Of a DNA stretch of 64,000 nt, positions 46,080 to 57,830 are shown piece by piece. The stretch's first letter is position 1; every line of letters begins with the position of its first letter. The DNA comes from Buxus sempervirens. Taxonomy: Eukaryota; Streptophyta; Magnoliopsida; Buxales; Buxaceae. The stretch spans positions 32,633,520 to 32,697,519 of the forward strand of contig OX387192.1 in NCBI GenBank assembly GCA_947561395.2, in the 5' to 3' direction. The notes beneath the pieces were generated by a model. That model was given only the letters and a program-made list of their open reading frames with translations. It did no database searches and had not been told where the DNA came from. The translations under genes were made by a program, and so were the position numbers.

Positions 46080-47485
46080 ATTGGCTTTTCAAATGAGCAG
46101 GAAAAATGCAAAATGTTGCCATAACCCCATCTTTTATTGTAATTTCCTGTCGTAATATATTCCAAGTTCATGCTTCCCTACTTGTTGCAAGGAGCTTTAG
46201 CTCTCTAGCATGCATTGGGACTGTGATCCAAACTCCACGACTTGAGCTACTGAAAGATCTACTTGTTTTGACTGCACAAGAAAATAACAATTGAAATAGA
46301 TTCGACAGCAGGTTCACCATTAGATTTTATGTTTGGTTATCAGTAAACTATGACTTGCTTTTTTGCATCTTAGTTGAAGCAAAAAATCAATTTTATTTTT
46401 TACTTTTGAAGAGCAGTAACAAATCATTTGCTTCTAAATAAAAACAAAAAAAAAACTACTAGTTTGATTTTCTTAAAGATCTTATGAGAAAATTTGTCTT
46501 TTTGCATTTTCCTTCCTTGCTTTTGGCAGAAACTTTTTTCAAAGCAATTCAAATGGAACCTTAAACAAAAACATAAATCCTAATCTAACTAGTTAGTGAC
46601 ACAGCAATGGAAATGAATCTAACCAAACCAGGCAAGGAAACTAGAGGCCAGGATATCTTCTGCATTACTGTTGACGTTACAAACATCCCAGGAAACATGT
46701 CAAATATAGTGATCATAAGAAAATGTGATCTTCAAAGTAATTAAAAGCCGTACAACCTAGAAGATGTCTCATGCATTATTGTTGACTTAGCAGAGGAATC
46801 ATGTCAAAAGATGCTGTACTTGGAAATTTATTGTTAAAAGAATCCAAAAGAATAACTTAAATCAAGAAAAAAAAAATGCAGTGTATAGATGATATAGGCA
46901 TGAAAAATTCTTCATTTTCTTTGACAATCAAATGCTCATAACTGAATTAAGTTTGTTACCACATAATAAAAGAAAATTAACGTTTGCCAGAATGATTTCA
47001 AAAGAGGAGAGAACAAAAAAAGGAAAAACATATATACCAAGGTAAAAAAATTCATTCCACCAAGGCAAAATTGATACTTATCTGGAAAAAAATATAAAAA
47101 AAACTCATTTACACTTGTCACTTTATTCTCTTTATGATCTATGAGAAGAAAAGAAACATAAATTTACAAAATTTTCCATGACTGCCTTAATATTTCAAGT
47201 ACTACAAAGCATGGAAAATAAAAGAAAGCATGGAAAATAAAAGGTAGCAGTAAACAAGTAAAAATTCATGCTTCTTTTTGCAGATGAATTTTTTTTTTTT
47301 TTTGGCAAGATTCTCGAAGCAGCCACTTTGGAAATACATTTATAGAAAAATCACAAGAAAATAAATGGAGCTTATGTTTAATAGAGACTCCACTAGTGGC
47401 ATCTATAATATCCTTGACCCTATCAAGAGCCTCTACGCTGCACTCATAGGCATAGACAATGATATTCTCTCCTATGTGCTAGCCT
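46080..47485 (-). pseudogene. Partial METTL-type methyltransferase pseudogene
   Basis: Longest METTL-derived block in the array. In minus-strand order it contains the exon matching 63459-63670 (here about 47279-47470), the small exon matching 63281-63324 (about 47041-47084, still reading DKYQFCLGGMN), the following intron, and a block at 46080-46300 strongly similar to intron sequence at 62320-62560. Stops, indels and a long poly-T run in the first exon destroy coding. The downstream catalytic exons at 62059-62161 and 61813-61955 are not present. Lies between DEFL copies E and F. Confidence 0.78.
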
Positions 47486-48338
47486 ATCGGTTCACCAAGC
47501 AAAGCACTTTTCTTTAACCACACTATCCACTACTTAAATTGGGATACAATCAGTATGCACAAACCATAGTCAGATATGAATCTGAAGATCCAACATTTTA
47601 GACATTTTCTGGAAATGATCATCAGTTTTAACAATGCACTAAGAAACAGCATATCCTTGTGACTTAGATTCCTAGAAAGTAGTGTGAAGACCTAAGATTT
47701 TCCATAGCATACTTTAAAATAATCTATCCATCCATGTCTTAGAGAGAATGAACTTGAAATATTTTACTTTGTGATTGGAGAGGCTTTTTAGGTAGCCTTG
47801 TAATATTTTGCTTTTTGCATTGAAGATGCTTTTTTTTGGCATATGTGGCTTGAAACATATAAACAATTGTAGATGTCATTGTGACTTAGATTCCTAGAAA
47901 GTACTATTAGGAACCTCTAATAGAAAACTTTAAGATATTTATAAAATAATGTCTTTTAGAAAAGATCATTGTCATAGACAGTCTTGTAATCATCTATCTG
48001 TGATTTCAAGAGAACTTCTTTTGTAGTCTTGCATGAGGCATATTTCGATTGTCTATATTGTACAATTCCTTTGGCATATTCTGTATTAGGAATATTTCTG
48101 TTGTCCATTTTGTACAACTCCTTTTCTCTATCCTCATATAAGAAAACATAAGACGCAAAGATCTAAATAAATTAGATAGATCCATTTCTAAAAAATAATA
48201 TTGTCCTTATGTTCTAAAGGAGTATAAATCCTTACATTTCCTACTACCATTTCTATTATGAAGTGAGAGAATCCTGTGTACCATTGCATTGGTGAAGTGC
48301 AAGCCCTTCCACCTCTCTCTCTCTCTCTCTCTGCATCA

Positions 48339-48616
48339 ATGGAGAGTGGGAAGCATCTATTTTTGGCTGCTTTATCCTTCTATTGGTTCTGTCTCTCCTC
48401 TTCCTATTTGTTGTCTTAAACATATAGCTCTAGCGATACCAATGAATAATAATTCATGAACATATGTTGATAGTGGCAGGTAAAACCAGCTTCTTTTACC
48501 TCAGTTGAGAAGTTTTTGAAGTTTATATACATGCATACACGCTTGATCATATATATGTATATGTATACATACAAACACACACACACATATATATATATAT
48601 AGATATGCACGTATGG

Positions 48617-48664
<48 letters not shown>

Positions 48665-48927
48665 CATGTACATATAGATGTCATCTTCTCTCACATACCC
48701 AACGCATGCTAACAAAACATAATTTTATGGTTTTTATGTCTGACATGGTGAAAGAGATGGGGCTTAAGGTTTTAGGGGCAGAACAACTGAATGGCTGGAT
48801 AAAGATCAGCTTGTATAGGGAAACATGCTTCTTGAAGAACAGAAGATGTAATAGATCTTGTATTCGATGGAGCTATAGAAACGGCGGACATTGCCAAGGT
48901 CATGATTGTTGGTGCAGAAAAAATTAA
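48339..48927 (+). pseudogene. Defensin-like copy F, exon 1 damaged, exon 2 intact
   Basis: Exon 2 (48755-48927, after an aaag acceptor) is open and reads EMGLKVLGAEQLNGW, then C-x6-C-x3-C-x10-C-x4-C-x1-C and CRKN-stop: the six-cysteine core. Exon 1 starts at 48339 (MESGKHLFLAAL), but the segment that holds the donor in other copies (gttacaggt) is deleted, and the frame runs into a stop at ttgtcttaa. The TATA block is mutated. The intron holds a long (AT)n run. Probably a recent pseudogene whose mature-peptide exon has not yet decayed. Confidence 0.68.
48580..48662. repeat. (AT)n and (CA)n microsatellite in the DEFL copy F intron
   Basis: Long alternating AT run at 48618-48662 preceded by acacacacacatatatat. 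The ORF that spans it is repeat-derived and not a gene. Confidence 0.9.
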
Positions 48928-49503
48928 AAAAGAAAAAAAGAAACATCCACTACCAAATTTTTATGATGGTTAATGAATTAGTACTTATCTAGCTCTTTGG
49001 TGTCTCACACAAATATAAAAATAAAGATGCATCAAGCTTCTATGATGTTAAGAAGGGTAAATAGAAATACTTATGGCTATCTATCTTTGATGGTTAACGA
49101 GTTGTACTTCTCTAATGCTTTGGTATCTCGTACATCAACCTTCTGTGATGTCAATCTCACATATGTAGTTTTGTGAGCATTTCCTTCTTGTTTATCTTTG
49201 TTGTTTTTGGTTCTATAAGTAATGGAAACATAGTACCTATAATTCACAGAAAATTCCAAATAATTCGTAAAAAGGAATGGATCTGGTTGAAGCACAAATA
49301 AAGTTGTTTTCTTTAAAGTAATTCATTCCTACAGAAAATATTGTGCAGCCACAAAAGCAACAATGTATCATCCTCATAATACAGCAGCCCAAAAAATTGT
49401 ATTCAAACTCTTAGAATGCAGGTAAAGCACGAACTCCAAAAACCACTACCAGTTGTCCTCGAACTCTTAGCATGGGGACCTTTTGGCTGACTACCTACCT
49501 CTC

Positions 49504-49778
49504 CATGACCTGTGAAGCCTTCTAGAGCCTACCCAAACACTCATAAGCCTACTAAAACCACTTCCATCCTCAAAAACCACACCCATACTCATCATAAACC
49601 CCAAGGAATCAACCTCGTCTCCATATTTTATTTTGGAGCTCCATGACCAGTGAAGCCTTCTAGAGCCTACCCGAACACTCATAAGCCTACTAAAACCACT
49701 TCCATCCTCAAAAACCACACCCATACTCATCATAAACCCCAAGGAATCAACCTCCTCTCCATATTTTATTTGGGAGCA
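49504..49778. repeat. About 138-bp tandem duplication
   Basis: Two adjacent copies (about 49504-49641 and 49642-49778) both begin ccatgacc-gtgaagccttc and end tccatattttatttt or tccatattttatttg. They differ at a few bases. Confidence 0.88.
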
Positions 49779-49779
49779 T

Positions 49780-50636
49780 CATCTGGGGGATTTCAAACTG
49801 CCTCGGAGGGCTTGAGAAGAGCATCGATTCTCTCCAAATCAATTTTCCAACAAGGTATGTGGCCTTCATTTTCTCCTATATCATGAAACATATTTTTGTA
49901 AGCATCTAGATGATAAATATAGAGCTTTTGTTCATCTAAATGACATGCTTCCATCATTTTTATTATCCATGGTTATTTTGATATTTCGTGCAAAGTGCTT
50001 TGCTCCTTTTAAATTTGGGCTGTTTCTACCATGCTATCGGGAGCTTGAGAACTATTTTTACACTTGAAGTCTTCTTTTGGGTTGGTTCTTGGGAGTGCTT
50101 TCATCTCTTGGCCCATGGAGGAATTAGGTGACTCAGATGCAGGATGGTGGAAGAATACAGGAAGATGGCAGCCAATGCTATCTCTCATTCAACTTCATAG
50201 TATAGGCCTTTCCATTCCTTTTTTCATGGGATAATTGTAATAATTGTGATTTTTCTTCCTCTATAGTTTGGACACAAACACACACCTTCAGATGTCATTT
50301 ATGGCATGTTTCATATGCACTGATAGCACGCAATTACATCGGTTGAATGATGGTTTGGCTGTATGCCTAGAATGAGGCCAACTGGACCATTAGTCTTATC
50401 CATCCGGGGAAGAGACTAGAATCCTATAATCAAGGCTGAGGTCACTGTCTCAGGCCTGAAAATTTAGCAATCTAACTTTTGTTTGAATAAAGGCAAACTG
50501 AAATGCCAGTTTTCCTCTTTTTCAAACCTCCTAGTGGGCCTTGGGAAGCCTTATTTTGAGCATGACTAAGATCAGGCTTTCTCAGGTCTAATCAAGATTT
50601 TGAGGGGATGAAAAATGAATGCATAATACCTTCGCT
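49780..50636. other. Spacer between the DEFL array and the LINE cluster
   Basis: No gene or repeat recognised. Confidence 0.4.
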
Positions 50637-51177
50637 TTTTTTTTTTTTTTCTGATCGGTAATCAAAGGGTAATATTATAAATATTTAGAAAAGATTACAA
50701 AGTACACAAACTGTGTACCAGGAGAAGAACTAATTACGAACCCAGCAATACATAAAACAACCCAATAAGATCATCATCCAGAACTCTACGCCCCTCCCAT
50801 CTCAAAAAACCTGTTGCACATCAGAAAATCTTCGATGGGAATGTTAGCACCCATCGGCTAGCTTGACACCCAGCTATGTATTAATCTCAGGACAGCTCGT
50901 TCCAGTGTTGTCTCTTTCCTTTCCATATTCTGAAAAATCCTCCAATTTCTTTCTCTCTAGATCACACAAGCAGCAGCTGAAGGGATTGAGTTCCATATTA
51001 AGTCTCCAACAGATTTCCCTTTCCTCCTCCCCTACGATTCAAGAACTTGTCTTACTTCTTTAGGTTGAACCCACGATATTCCTAGCTTTTGGTAGATCAA
51101 GCCCCATAACCTTGTCGCACCTTTACAATGAACTAATACGTGAGCAACATTTTATTCCTCTTCTTTACAAATGCAGC
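50637..51177 (-). mobile_element. 3' end of a minus-strand L1-type LINE (split element)
   Basis: A poly-T tract at 50637-50651 is the element's poly-A end. On the minus strand, sequence near 51160-51060 reads RCCICKEEE, then NVAHVLVHCKGATRLWGLIYQKL, the zinc-binding (zf-RVT) domain after LINE reverse transcriptase. It begins exactly where the element at 52633 upward stops (RGWQLPKF), so the two are halves of one LINE interrupted by the plus-strand LINE between them. Confidence 0.7.
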
Positions 51178-52632
51178 ACCTATCTGGGATAAGGTGTGTT
51201 TGGCAAAGGAGAAGGGTGGTATTGGGGTGGGTATGATAGCCCATCGAAATTCCTCTCTTCTAGCAAAATGGTTGTGGCGTTTCAGCATAGAAAAGGAAAG
51301 ATTGTGACTCCAAGTGATTACAAGTAAATATGGATGTGATGATAATGGATGGTCCATTAACTTGAGGACACAACCTCCAGGAAACTGCCCGAGGAAGGCC
51401 ATTATGAAAATCGCACCTTTGTTTTATCCTCATGTTAGGGTGAGTATTGAATCTGGCTCATCGACTCGATTTTGGCATGATTTATGGTGGGGCAATCAGC
51501 CATTATCCATCCGGTTTCCTCGATTATTCTCCCTTACTCTCCTTCCTCTTGCTTCTGTGGCTGATACTCTACACTGGTCTCCTTCTGGCTATTCTTGGAG
51601 CCTTCCCTTTCGAAGGAATCTTTGTCCCTTTGAATTGGAAGAGATATCTTTGCTCATTGATAACCTAAAGGACGTGTTCCTTGATCCCCTTGGTTCTGAT
51701 AAGGTATCTTGGTCCCTTTCATCCAATAAGATATTCTCCTGCAAATCCTTTTTCAACTCCGTGTTACAGGCTTCCTCAATTCCTTCGGCATCCTTTTCAT
51801 CCCTTCACCTTTGGAAGCCTAAGATACCTCTCAAGATTAAGGCCTTCTTATGGATTGCCATATTATACAGGATAAATATGGCTGATCTATTCCAAAGGAA
51901 ATGGAAAAGGAATACCTTGTCCCCGCATGTTTGCGTTATGTGTATGGAGTCTAGATAGAGCATAGATCATCTCTTTGTCCATTGTTGGTTTGCCACTATT
52001 ACTTGGACGCGGTTGCTTGGAATGGTAGGGATCTCTTGGGTGATGCTAGGTACTTTTAAGGATTGGTTTAATCAGTGGCGAGTTAAGGGCTTGGGGAAGA
52101 GGGGCAAATTGCTATATTATACATTATTCCATGCAGTCGCTTGGTTCATATGGTTGGAACGAAACAATAGGATTTTCAGGGACACGCGGTTATCGGTTGA
52201 CCAAGTGTTTGATTCCATTGTGATTGCTGTAGCATCATGGGCTTCAGTTCTTCTTGAATTCCGGGGGTTATGGCCTACAGAAATTGTGAAGGATTGGAAA
52301 AAGTGGTGTTTCTCGTCTATTTTTGAGGATGGCGTGATGCAAGGAGAGGCTCCACACATGATTTAGGGGATTGGAAGTGAGGTATGCTTATGATCCGAAG
52401 CTGAATGGCTTGTTCAGCTTTGGATTGAGATCTATTGGGGGGGCCACTTGTGGATATCCGTTGTACTGTGGAGTGTCTTAGTCTGTTGTTGTTGTTTTTT
52501 TGTTTTTAGGGCTGAAGGGGATGAGGAGGTTTTTGTAGAGAGCTTTTTGTGCTTCTGATTGTATACTTGTTACTATTCACTTTTCATACACACACATATA
52601 TATACACACATCTACATTATTCATCAAAAAAA
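51178..52632 (+). mobile_element. 5'-truncated plus-strand LINE inserted in another LINE
   Basis: The long frame at about 51180-52366 encodes the C-terminal part of a LINE ORF2: WDKVCLAKEKGGIGV, STRFWHDLWWG, LWKPKIPLKIKAFLW, then a zf-RVT part CVMCMES, DHLFVHC and WFIWLERNNRIF. One in-frame TAG (near 51956) and other stops inactivate it. The 3' end is ttcatcaaaaaaa at about 52619-52631. Truncation at the 5' end and an A-tail are typical of target-primed insertion. Confidence 0.75.
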
Positions 52633-55600
52633 TTTTGGGAGTTGCCACCCCCTACATTTCAAGTGATCCAACATTAGTATCTTATCGAGGGCAGCAGTCC
52701 ACATAAAGAATGACACTTTGCAGGGTATTAGGTTTGACCAGATTCCTTCAAACACCCGGGACTCCATACCTAAAGAGTTAAGGTCTACAAAAGCTGATTT
52801 AACTAAAAACACTCCAGACTTCCCTTATATCTTCCTCCAGCCCCATTTCAGCATTATAAAGTTCCCCCAACATTTCTTCATAACTGTTGATTTCCCAATC
52901 CAGCAAATTCCTCCTTAAGTTCACATTCCAAACGATACCAGCATCAATTCTAGTAGCATAATTACAAATCAATATGTCCTTATCACAGGGAACCTCTCCT
53001 TCAACCTTGCATTGCCACACCAAATATCCTCCCAAAATCTGATCCTTAGCCCATTTCCAACCTGTATTTACACTCCTCAACTGATTCAACTAGTTTCAAA
53101 ATAGGTCTCCATAAGCTATTACCAAAGGAGTTTTTTGAATGAGCATGAAACCAGCCCGAAGAAGAAGAACCATATTTCTGCTTCACGATCTCTCTCCACA
53201 AGTTGCCTTCCTCATTCCCGAACCTCCAAATGCATTTCTGAAGGAGTTTATCGAACAACAATAAACCTCTCAGTCCCAAGCCTCCTTCTTTTAGTTTACA
53301 AATCTGATTTCATGCCACCAAGTGATATTTAACTTCCCCACCTGGACCTTCCCACAAAAAGTTTCTCTGAATTTGCTCCAATCTCTTGGCTACCGCCGTG
53401 GGAATCTTTAGGATGGACATAAAGAAGGCCGGAACACTTGCTAACACACTTCTAATCAATGTCATCTTTCCTCCTTTTGACAAAAATGCAGCTCTTCTAT
53501 GATGCAAGTTTTTTCTCCATTCTTTCTATAATCGGATTCCATGTAGATGCCTTCTTGTGGCCGGTTCCCAGAGGGATCCCAAGGTATGTAATTGGTAACT
53601 TAGCTAACTTACAACCCAACTCTTATTCTCTACCTTCCCAATTTCAAATACTTCACTTTTGGCTAGGTTGATCTTCAATCCCGAGCATGCTTGGAAACAT
53701 AGGAGAGTACCTTTTAACTAGAGGATTTCTTGTTGAGTTGGTTTACAAAAGGTCAAAATATCATCTGCGAAGAGAAGTGATTGACTTCTATAGTGTTCCC
53801 AAATGACACGCCCTTCAACATGCCGCCCTCCGATGCTTTTGATACCATCCTACTAAAAGCCTCCATAACTATAGTAAAAAGAAGGGGGGATAGGGGGTCC
53901 CCTCACCTCAACCCTCTTGAACTCTTGAAGAAACCGCTGCTGAACCGTTAACAAGAACCGAATTAGTGGCTGTTGATATGGATGTACGAATCCACTTCCT
54001 CCACTTCTCCCCAAATCCCATTCTTCTAAGCATGTACATCAAAAATCCCAATTAACATGGTCATAAGCCTTTTGAAGGTCTAGCTTGCACATGATCATAT
54101 TCCCTTGATTTTTTATACACAAGTCTATACACTCGCTTGCAATCAACACTCCATCTTGCAGTTGCCTTCCCCCAACAAATGCCCCTTGTATTTTAGAAAT
54201 CAAAGATTAACACTAATTTCGACCTGTTGGCTAGCAATTTTGCTCTGATTTTACAAACGCTACTCACCAGGCTTATTAGCCTAAACTCCTTCAACTTGCA
54301 TGTACCTTCCTTCTTTGGGATCAATACTATAAACATAGCATTCATACTCCTTTCGAATCTGCCATCTTTATGAAACTCTTCAATGGTTGCCATTAAATCT
54401 CCTTTTATGATATTCCAACAAGCCTTAAAAAAATGCTAAGGAGTATCCATCCGAGCCTGGTGCCTTGTCTCCATTCAGTTGGCCTTTTACCCCTTTGACT
54501 TCCTCCTCTGAAAATGGTTTTTGCAACCCAATTCTATCCTCCTCCAAAAGCTTGCTGAATTCAAACCCATCAACTTTGGGTCTAAAGCCACACTCCTTGG
54601 AAAAATTAGAGAAAAATTCTGGTATCTTCCTTCCTATGGACTCTTTATCCTCATAGACATTCCCTTCTATGTCAATTTTAGTGATAGAGTTATTCCTTAA
54701 TCTTTCATTGGCCACTCTATGGAAGAAACTTGTGTTCTTGTTGCTTGCTTGCAGCCACAATGCTCTTGATTTTTGACGCCAACACATCTCTTGGCGTCTA
54801 GCCCAAGATCTATACTCTGATTTAATCTTCTCCCTCCTCACCCAATCTTTCGGGCTTAAATGCGCCATTTCTTCAACTTCATCCAGCTCCTTGATTTGCT
54901 TTAAGAGGGCTGCCACGTTATCCTCCAGCTTCCCAAACTCTTCCTTATTCCATTTCTTGATCTTTATCCTTCAGCATCTTCAACTTTTTGCATAATACAA
55001 AGCTACGAGAGCCCTCCACTTTCATCTCAGCCCACCAGCTCTCCACTCTCTTAGTGAATGAAACATCTTCTAACCACATGTTCTCGAATCGAAATGGAAC
55101 CGCTCTCTTGATCTCATCCTCGCAACATAAGAGTAGACTAATGTGGTCTGATGTTGGTCTTGGTAGAGCATCCACAACTAACCCTGAAAATAGATTCTCC
55201 CAATCCATTTAAACCAGAAATCTGTCTAATTTAGACAGAGTGTTTGACCAGGTGAACTTTGCTCCTTTAAAAGGGATGTCTACAAGAGCTTGATTATTGA
55301 TAAAGTCCGAGAAACCTCTCATTGCCATAGATATAGTATTGCAGCCTCTTCTTTCCGATGGTAATCTCACCACATTGAAGTCTCCACCAATGCACCACGG
55401 GAGATTACACTCTTGCCTTACTTCCTTCAAGTCTTCCCATAAATTTGGAATAAGAGAATCTGAATTGGGGCCATAGACTTCACTTATGAAAACTGCTGCG
55501 GCCATTTTGGGTATGTGCACCGAGACTGACACTGAATACTTTCTAACCAATGATTGTCTTGCTAGTACAAGGTCACTTTTCCATGCCAAAATTATCCCTC

Positions 55601-57830
55601 CAGCACTTCCTTTTGATGGCAAACACAGCCATTGGATCCTCTCATAATCCCAAATCTCATTGATGACTCTAATGTCCACAACTTCCATTTTTTATTCTTG
55701 CAATATAACAATATCTGGATTCCATATTCTTAAAGATGTCCGCGCTACATCCCTCTTATTGCATGCATTCAGCCCCCTTATGTTTCAAGATAATATTTCA
55801 ATCTTCATGATAGCTTGCTTCCCCCCTCTTGCTTTTAATTCTACTGCTACTATGGCACCCTGCAGATCTGGGTGTATCATTTACTGACCAAGTTAATTTC
55901 TGAAGTTCCCTAGCTGTTTTCTTGTTCAGCTCCTTCTCATTGGACTGTTGGGCTTCAATCGCAGTAAAGAGAGACATTAACTCTAGTTCAAAGCCTTCAA
56001 AAGAAACCCCCAGCACCTTACTCATCATTAAAATCTTGTCGAGGAACTGAACTTGCTCATCTTCCTCCTTATCAGTCATTGTGATCAATTCTAATGACTG
56101 ATTAACCCCTTCTTCATACGGGAGCATCACCTGAAGTGGAGATATGAATTCACCTGCGGCCTGTTGGAGTCCATCATCCCCTCCATGCCCCTTCATTGTC
56201 CCCTTCGGCCCCATTCATGCTTTTATATGTTTCCTTGGGGCTTCAACTTGACTGTTGCCATCTATCTCCACCCCTGCCAACACTTTTCTTCTCTAATCTT
56301 TGAAATAATACATTCACTACCTCCTTGTCGTGATTCTTCTGCTGTTCTGGTTGACTTCCCTTCTGACAGAGATGAGACCACACTTGGAATTTTGTCTGAT
56401 TGCTAGGAGGGGATTCCAGAAAACTGTCTTGAGGATCATATATATTTGCACAGATCTTCTCTCCTCTCTTCGTAGGCGAACAGGTTTGCTGATTTATGTC
56501 TCCATCCCACTCTTTTACTGCCATTATCTCCTCTTTGACTACTACAGGATCTGCCTCATATACTATATCTTCTGGCACCTTTGAAGAGTTCATCTCGTTG
56601 CTGTAAATGTAATGGTCACACCTGGACTCTTCCTCTAACATCTCCGGGTCCGAACTCTCTGCTTCCACATCGGATGCCAATCTCACACTAGCGGGATAGT
56701 CGCCGTCTTCACAAGTTATACTGTGTTAAACTCCATTGATCTGGGCTCCTCCTCCAGCTCAGATAAGATCTTCGCCTGTGACTCAGCTCCCTTGGAAGAA
56801 AATCCAGAATCGTTAGCAGCTCCCTTATCTATTCTTTCAACCCTCTTGCCCATGCCAACCCTGAACCCATGGCCTAGATTCACGTCCATAGCCTCGTCCA
56901 TATGGCTTTCTTCCAGCCCAATTGGGTTCGACCTATGTTGGACGGGCCTTGGACCAGGCTGAATCAAACTCACACCCCTTCACAGATCACCCCAATCTAG
57001 TGAAGGGCACACAACCCTACTAGAACCCTGGATGGGGTTTTGGGAGCAACGACCTAGAGGCCCACCGAGCCCATTAATTTGAATTGTTGATTCAACAACT
57101 CCTGCCACTGATTGCTGTACCCCTGACATGGCAGGTAATGTCTGACCCCCATAGCCACCAACGCCTTGCCTAGTCATCCCTTGACCTTTCCCCAATCTTC
57201 CACGAGCTCCCCTACTTTCCATGTCGACACCTTCTTCTTCGGGAAAAAGACTTCTCCAACTTTTTATCAGCTTTTGGTTCACCTCCTGCACCGGCGATAT
57301 AATTGTTTCAAAAACTGACGAACCATCCCATAAGCAGATTGATCTAGGAATCCGCCTTAACAATGGCTCCTTAACCAACATGGATATCTAGCATAACTCA
57401 TTCTGCTTCACCTCAATCTCTTCCACCTTCAATAAACCTCCCCCCACACTCCCAAGAAGACGAACTGTGGAACTGCCCATCAAGTGCCAAGGTATTCCTT
57501 CAACTCTTATCCAAGTTCCTCCTGCTGAGAAGTCCCCAACGAAATTGTCCCCTTGGATTTGCAATCTGTGGAATGAAACTCATCACCTTCGCCCCATTCA
57601 TAATTCCTTCAGGTTAATGACCTTCTACATTCTTCTTCTGAAGGGAGGAAAAGATTCGCCTTCTTCGAAGATATCACCGATACCGAACAAGTAATGCCAT
57701 ACCCTCTTTGCAACTCCGATTGCACTGATGGCCAGTCCGGCATAGAAAATATTTGTTGGTAGATTACCGTGTTTCTCTGGTCCCTTGGAAAGCATTTCAG
57801 TGCATCCCATCACCTTCCCATGGTCTTAAG
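52633..57830 (-). mobile_element. Minus-strand L1-type LINE, ORF1 and most of ORF2, inactivated
   Basis: ORF1 region about 56000-57830: NIFYAGLAISAIGVAKRVWH and GIPWHLMGSSTVRLLGSVGG resemble the DUF4283 gag-like domain of plant L1s, followed by Gly/Arg-rich sequence. ORF2 starts at 55808 (MKIEILS, then a stop where Trp is expected, then NIRGLNACNKRDVARTS). The endonuclease domain is at about 55688-55209 (GGDFNVV), and reverse transcriptase pieces at about 54916-53310 (GDKAPGSDGYSLAFF, VLIPKKEG, RAAFLSKGGKMTLIRSVL). The zf-RVT domain starts near 52700 and is cut at 52633 by the nested LINE. Many stops and frameshifts make it a dead element. Confidence 0.8.

Noticed and set aside
48416-48715. 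99-aa minus-strand ORF rich in Tyr and Ile
   Set aside because: Translation of the (AT)n/(CA)n microsatellite.
51314-51958. 214-aa ORF as a host gene
   Set aside because: It is the C-terminal part of LINE ORF2 with an A-tail downstream and a 5' truncation.
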